Shown: positions 60,382 to 64,000 of the stretch, in pieces | Layout: each line of letters opens with the position of its first letter | Numbering within the stretch: position 1 is the stretch's first letter | NCBI GenBank assembly: GCA_035516175.1 | Contig: DATJAO010000066.1 | Coordinates: 1 to 64,000, forward strand | Reading direction: 5' to 3' | Length of the DNA: 64,000 bases | Source of the DNA: DASPSR01 sp035516175 | Lineage (GTDB): Bacteria > Nitrospirota > UBA9217 | Program-made: the position numbers and the translations under genes | The notes under the pieces: generated by a model | What the model saw: the letters and a program-made list of their open reading frames with translations, nothing else | What the model was told of the DNA's origin: nothing | The model's database searches: none

Positions 60382-61413
60382 ATGAGAATCTCAGACCTGG
60401 GTGAATTCGGCCTGATACGGAATATCCAGAGGTTGTCTTTCCGGACGCCGTCTTCAGCGCTGATCGGCATTGGAGATGATGCCGCGGCGCTGAAGGTCTC
60501 CTCTTCAAAGACCCTGCTCGTCACAACGGATATGCTCCTCGAAGAAATTCACTTCGACTTTACCTTTACGGATTTTCATTCCCTGGGCTGGAAATCGGCA
60601 GCAGCAAATTTGAGCGACATCGCTGCCATGGGAGGTGTCCCGCGTTATTGTCTGACTTCGATAGGCATTCCGGATCAAATCTCAGTGGAGCAGATCAAGG
60701 ATTTTTATCAAGGATTCCTCTCTTTGATGAAGACCCACAAGACTGTGCTTGTCGGGGGAGACACCTGTCATTCCCCCAAGGGAATGGTAATCAGCGTTAC
60801 CGTTCTCGGTGAAGTTGATAAAAAAGATCTCCTTTCCCGCGCTGGTGCCGAGCCAGGAGACAGGGTGTTCGTAACAGGCACGTTGGGGGATTCAGCGGCT
60901 GGACTGGAGATTTTAAAAAAAAGAGCCGAGGAAAAAGGGGGAATGGTCAAGGGAGCAGAAGTAAGAACGCTGATCGCAAAACATCTCCGGCCAGTCCCGC
61001 GCGTGGCAGAGGGCAGAGCAATCGCACGCTCCGGATGTGCAAGCGCGATGATCGACATCAGCGACGGACTCTCTTCCGACCTCGCTCATATCTGCGAACA
61101 GAGTGGAGTTGGCGCAGAAATTCACAGCGACAGGATCCCGGTTTCTCCTGCTCTCACGAAACTTTCCGGGGGGCTCACGATGCCGGCGCTTTTTTATGCG
61201 CTGTCGGGAGGGGAAGACTATGAACTCTTGTTCACAGTGCCCCCCCGCAAGACAAAAAGGCTGCAATCACTGCGTATCCCCGTAACCGAAATCGGGTCGG
61301 TTAAACGAGGGAAAACACTGATGCTTGTAGACGATAGCGGCATGAAAAACACGCTTCAGGCTACAGGGTATGACCATTTCCGAAGGACTCAGCGAGGCAG
61401 GCTGCTGCCGTAA
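60382..61413 (+). CDS. thiL: Thiamine-monophosphate kinase
   Basis: It makes thiamine pyrophosphate with ATP. The 343-residue protein has IGDDAAALKVS, TTDMLLEEIHFDF, GGDTCHSPKGM, IDISDGLSSDLAHI and SGGEDYELLFT. It starts three bases after the lon stop and is followed by a DUF2062 gene. Confidence 0.94.
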   Translation: MRISDLGEFGLIRNIQRLSFRTPSSALIGIGDDAAALKVSSSKTLLVTTDMLLEEIHFDFTFTDFHSLGWKSAAANLSDIAAMGGVPRYCLTSIGIPDQISVEQIKDFYQGFLSLMKTHKTVLVGGDTCHSPKGMVISVTVLGEVDKKDLLSRAGAEPGDRVFVTGTLGDSAAGLEILKKRAEEKGGMVKGAEVRTLIAKHLRPVPRVAEGRAIARSGCASAMIDISDGLSSDLAHICEQSGVGAEIHSDRIPVSPALTKLSGGLTMPALFYALSGGEDYELLFTVPPRKTKRLQSLRIPVTEIGSVKRGKTLMLVDDSGMKNTLQATGYDHFRRTQRGRLLP

Positions 61414-61421
61414 GCATTCTT

Positions 61422-61877
61422 ATGAAGTATATCAGAGACCGCATTAGAAGTCTTCTCCATTTGCACGACTCGCCGAATAAACTGGCATCTGCTTTTGCCC
61501 TTGGAGTGTTCATTGCGTTCTCTCCTACCATAGGATTGCATGCGATCAGTTGCCTTTTTTTTGCATGGGTTTTCCGGCTAAGCAAGCTTGTGGTTCTCAC
61601 GGGCGCTTTTATCAACAATCCCTGGACCATGGTGCCCATGTACGGCTTTTGTCTGTGGTTCGGCATAAAAATAACCGGCAGTAATATTACGACACCGCAC
61701 ATTACATGGACGGAACTTACGTTATCAAATGCATACTTCATTCTGAAGCCATACCTCTGGCCATTTATTGCGGGGACCCTTGTGGCCGGAGTTGTTGCCG
61801 CAGTTATTGCGTATGGAATCATTTACTGGGCCGTTATGCAGCACAGAAAGACAGAACTGCCTAGAGGCGATTTCTGA
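61422..61877 (+). CDS. DUF2062 membrane protein
   Basis: The 151-residue protein has three hydrophobic stretches and the DUF2062 pattern SPNKLASAFALGVFIAFSPTIGLHA and FINNPWTMVPMY. Its function is unknown; family members are often next to glycosyltransferases or fused to them. The gap 61878-62154 holds no supported gene. Confidence 0.85.
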   Translation: MKYIRDRIRSLLHLHDSPNKLASAFALGVFIAFSPTIGLHAISCLFFAWVFRLSKLVVLTGAFINNPWTMVPMYGFCLWFGIKITGSNITTPHITWTELTLSNAYFILKPYLWPFIAGTLVAGVVAAVIAYGIIYWAVMQHRKTELPRGDF

Positions 61878-62154
61878 TTCCTTTTATTCGTGCGATGCTT
61901 GATGTCCACCCGGCTTGAGTAGTACTTGCTGAAGCAGTTTCTGTACCCCATGGATCCGCCCGAGAGCGACGCATACAGTGGCGGGGGTCAGGCATGAACC
62001 GAGACTGCGTGCGGCGTATGCGCAACATATTGCCGTAAAAAAAATCACCGTGCATGTTGTTTATGAAGATTAATTGACTGCCTCACGTGTGGACATCATG
62101 ATGATGAATTACAGATGTAGAGAGAAAAACAGCATTCGGGATGGAGGATAGGGT

Positions 62155-63177
62155 CTGAAAGCACCGCTTGTTTCTATTGTGATCGTCAATTGGAACGGCA
62201 AGCATCTTCTGGGAGAATGTCTCGAATCGCTGCGCCGGCAAACATTCCAGGATTTTGAAATCATTCTCGTGGATAACGGCTCGCGAGACGGTTCCGTGGA
62301 GTACATCCGCGAACGGTATGGGGAAGTCAAACTGGTTTCTCTGTCGGTCAATAAGGGCTTCGCGGGGGGCAATAACGTCGGGTTACGGGTTGCTTCCGGT
62401 AATTATATTGCACTTTTGAACAATGATACAAAAGCCGATCCGGCATGGCTTGAGAACGTGATTAGGGAAGCAGAATCAAACCCTGCTGCGGGGATGGTGG
62501 CGTGCAAAATCCTTTCCTATGCCAATCCTGATGTCATAGATAATGTCGGGCTTCTTATATACCGGGACGGCCTTGCCAGGGGGAAGGGCCGGCTGGAACG
62601 AGACCGGGGACAGTATGATCAAAAAGGAGAGGCGCTCTTCCCGAGTGGATGCGCCGGACTTTATCGTAAAAAGATGCTGGATGAGACAGGTCTGTTCGAC
62701 GAGGAATTCTTCGCATATGCCGATGATGTTGATCTCGGGCTCCGCGGGAGGCTCGCGGGCTGGGGATGCGTCTATGCCCCCTCAGCAAAAGTGTACCACA
62801 AGTATTCCTCTTCATCGTCGTCGTATTCTTCGCAGAAGGCTTTTTTGGTTGAACGAAACAGGCTTTGGGTGCTGCTCAAGTACTATCCTATCGAACTTAT
62901 TGTTGCAAGCGTTTACTTCACAGCCAAGCGGCTCCTGCTTCAGTTCTATGGTGCATTATCCGGGAAGGGGGCAAGCGGCAGGTTCACAACTGAAAACAGC
63001 ATGTTTCATGCGGTCACCATATTGCTGCAAGCATGGTGCTCCGCCTTTTTAGCGATACCACATGTACTGAGACAGCGATGGAACTATTCCAGGAAGAGGC
63101 GGATCGGAAGGCGTGAATTCTACAGATTGATTCGTGAGTTTGGGATCTCGGCGTCAGAGCTAGCGCTGAAGGACTAG
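62155..63177 (+). CDS. Family 2 glycosyltransferase (rhamnosyltransferase-like), probable CTG start
   Basis: The protein of about 340 residues has the GT-A fold strand VSIVIVNWNGKHLL, DNGSRDGS, NKGFAGGNN, LNNDTKADPAWL (DxD-type metal site) and a C-terminal helical tail. It probably adds sugars to surface polysaccharide. An in-frame TAG at 62149 closes the frame upstream. The first strand PLVSIVIVN needs a start before GTG 62179, and only CTG 62155 fits, seven bases after GGAGG (62143-62147); ATT 62176 is a poorer choice. It could also be a sequence error. Confidence 0.85.
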   Translation: MKAPLVSIVIVNWNGKHLLGECLESLRRQTFQDFEIILVDNGSRDGSVEYIRERYGEVKLVSLSVNKGFAGGNNVGLRVASGNYIALLNNDTKADPAWLENVIREAESNPAAGMVACKILSYANPDVIDNVGLLIYRDGLARGKGRLERDRGQYDQKGEALFPSGCAGLYRKKMLDETGLFDEEFFAYADDVDLGLRGRLAGWGCVYAPSAKVYHKYSSSSSSYSSQKAFLVERNRLWVLLKYYPIELIVASVYFTAKRLLLQFYGALSGKGASGRFTTENSMFHAVTILLQAWCSAFLAIPHVLRQRWNYSRKRRIGRREFYRLIREFGISASELALKD

Positions 63178-63180
63178 ATT

Positions 63181-63870
63181 ATGAAAACATTGATCATCGT
63201 ACCGGCGTATAATGAGGAAGAAAGCCTTCCTGGCGTGATCCGCGATCTCAGGGAGAACATCCGTCTAGCGGATATCCTGGTAGTAAATGATGGCTCAAAG
63301 GACGCGACTGCACGAATTGCCCAAGAGGCGGGCGTGGCTGTTTTAAACCTTCCATTCAACTTGGGCATCGGTGGGGCAATGCAGGCTGGATTTATGTATG
63401 CGGAGCAGGGAGGCTACGATATAGCGGTACAATTCGACGGTGATGGTCAGCATCTCGCAGGGGAGATAGAAAAGCTGCTGCGACACGTAAGGGTAGGGAA
63501 CGCAGATCTTGTGATTGGATCCCGTTTTCTGGATCAGGGAGGATATTATACCTCTGTCTTCCGGAAGTCAGGTATATTGATTTTTTCCACAATCCTTTCC
63601 CGCATGCTCGGCATGCGTGTGACCGATAGCACCTCTGGTTTTCGTGCGGCAAACCGCCGCGTAATCGAATTCTTCTCTCGTATGTATCCCGATGATTATC
63701 CGGAAGTGGAAGCTCTCGTTCTTCTCCACAAGGCAAAAATGCGTATGGTAGAGGTGGCAGTTAAAATGCGCGAGCGTACCGGCGGCACGTCCTCGATAAC
63801 GCCTTTACGCTCCATATATTATATGGTTAAAGTGCTCCTGGCGATATTTATTGATTTGCTGAAAAAGTGA
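63181..63870 (+). CDS. Family 2 glycosyltransferase (dolichol-phosphate-mannose-synthase-like)
   Basis: The 229-residue protein has LIIVPAYNEEESLPGVI, VVNDGSKDATA, NLPFNLGIGGAMQAGF, the DGDGQH metal motif and GSRFLDQGG, typical of small polyprenyl-phosphate glycosyltransferases. No C-terminal membrane domain follows. It starts three bases after the previous gene, with the next gene eight bases on. Confidence 0.92.
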   Translation: MKTLIIVPAYNEEESLPGVIRDLRENIRLADILVVNDGSKDATARIAQEAGVAVLNLPFNLGIGGAMQAGFMYAEQGGYDIAVQFDGDGQHLAGEIEKLLRHVRVGNADLVIGSRFLDQGGYYTSVFRKSGILIFSTILSRMLGMRVTDSTSGFRAANRRVIEFFSRMYPDDYPEVEALVLLHKAKMRMVEVAVKMRERTGGTSSITPLRSIYYMVKVLLAIFIDLLKK

Positions 63871-63878
63871 GGTGGATC

Positions 63879-64000
63879 ATGGACGTATTAAAAATCTTGG
63901 CGATCGTTGGAAGCGGGACCGTTTTATTACTCGTAGTCGAATTAATACGCAGAGGGAGGCTCAAAGAGCGCTACTCACTTCTGTGGCTTTTTGCTGGTGG
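63879..64000 (+). CDS. DUF2304-like membrane protein, 5' part cut by window end
   Basis: The visible 40 residues, MDVLKILAIVGSG onwards, include one membrane helix (about 4-22) and a KERYSLLWLFAG segment, as in DUF2304 proteins that accompany glycosyltransferases. GAGGTGGATC lies just before the ATG. The rest is outside the window. Confidence 0.7.
   Translation, partial: MDVLKILAIVGSGTVLLLVVELIRRGRLKERYSLLWLFAG

Noticed and set aside
1..64000. CRISPR arrays, rRNA genes, complete tRNA genes, transposases
   Set aside because: I looked for regularly spaced repeats, rRNA-like conserved blocks, full cloverleafs and transposase motifs and saw none beyond the tRNA fragment and the integrase remnant.

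Overview
The window looks like chromosomal DNA of a Gram-negative, probably anaerobic or microaerobic bacterium. It encodes lipopolysaccharide transport (lptCAB), a Mla-type lipid transport set, sigma-54, a histidine kinase with a c-type haem motif, and an EtfA subunit with a fused ferredoxin. The order lptC-lptA-lptB-rpoN-hpf-ptsN-hprK-rapZ-PTS and the order yceD-rpmF-plsX-fabH-...-fabD-fabG-acpP-fabF-rnc are what I know from Desulfobacterota (former Deltaproteobacteria) and Nitrospirota. I cannot choose between these two phyla from the sequence alone. Nearly every gene is a core chromosomal gene. The only mobile-element trace is at the extreme left.

Layout, left half. Positions 1-1020 hold a tRNA 3' end fragment and a decayed tyrosine recombinase, then a promoter and the haem-binding histidine kinase (1022-2860). 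Next come purM-purN on the minus strand, a small secreted STI1-like protein, and a 1459-residue dikinase-like protein that lacks the PEP-binding barrel. A minus-strand operon of 13 genes (21362 down to 9910) starts at a consensus promoter. It carries yceD, rpmF, the fatty-acid synthesis genes plsX, fabH, fabD, fabG, acpP and fabF, an embedded acyl-CoA dehydrogenase-EtfB-EtfA(ferredoxin) module, rnc and a radical SAM gene. bioA and a DegP-type protease are divergent across a 27-bp palindrome that overlaps the bioA -35 box and abuts the degP -35 box. A PIN-TRAM protein, yebC and ruvCAB follow.

Layout, right half. queH, a SpoIID-domain protein and a TPR protein form a plus-strand group. A minus-strand group holds an aspartate aminotransferase, an OmpA-like protein and a GGDEF protein. 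Then come a small membrane protein, cbiMQO (cobalt or nickel uptake) and a GAF-PAS sensor. A long plus-strand operon (about 40130-51046) joins LPS transport to sigma-54, HPF, PtsN, HprK, RapZ and a complete mannose-type phosphotransferase system (IIA, IIB, IIC, IID, HPr, EI). After it come a CobD-like aminotransferase, a zinc-ribbon protein, alr, mlaEFD, galU, lon, thiL, a DUF2062 protein and the beginning of a glycosyltransferase cluster that runs off the right end.

How the genes fit together. Most serve cell-envelope building: fatty acids, LPS export, phospholipid transport, alanine racemization, UDP-glucose and glycosyltransferases. The regulatory genes (HprK, HPr with both His15 and Ser46, PtsN, RapZ, RpoN) form a phosphorylation network next to the LPS genes. 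The observations I consider most worth following are the acyl-CoA dehydrogenase/bifurcating-type Etf module inside the fatty-acid operon, the barrel-less dikinase-like protein, the haem-binding kinase, the bioA/degP palindrome and a glycosyltransferase whose only well-placed start codon is CTG.
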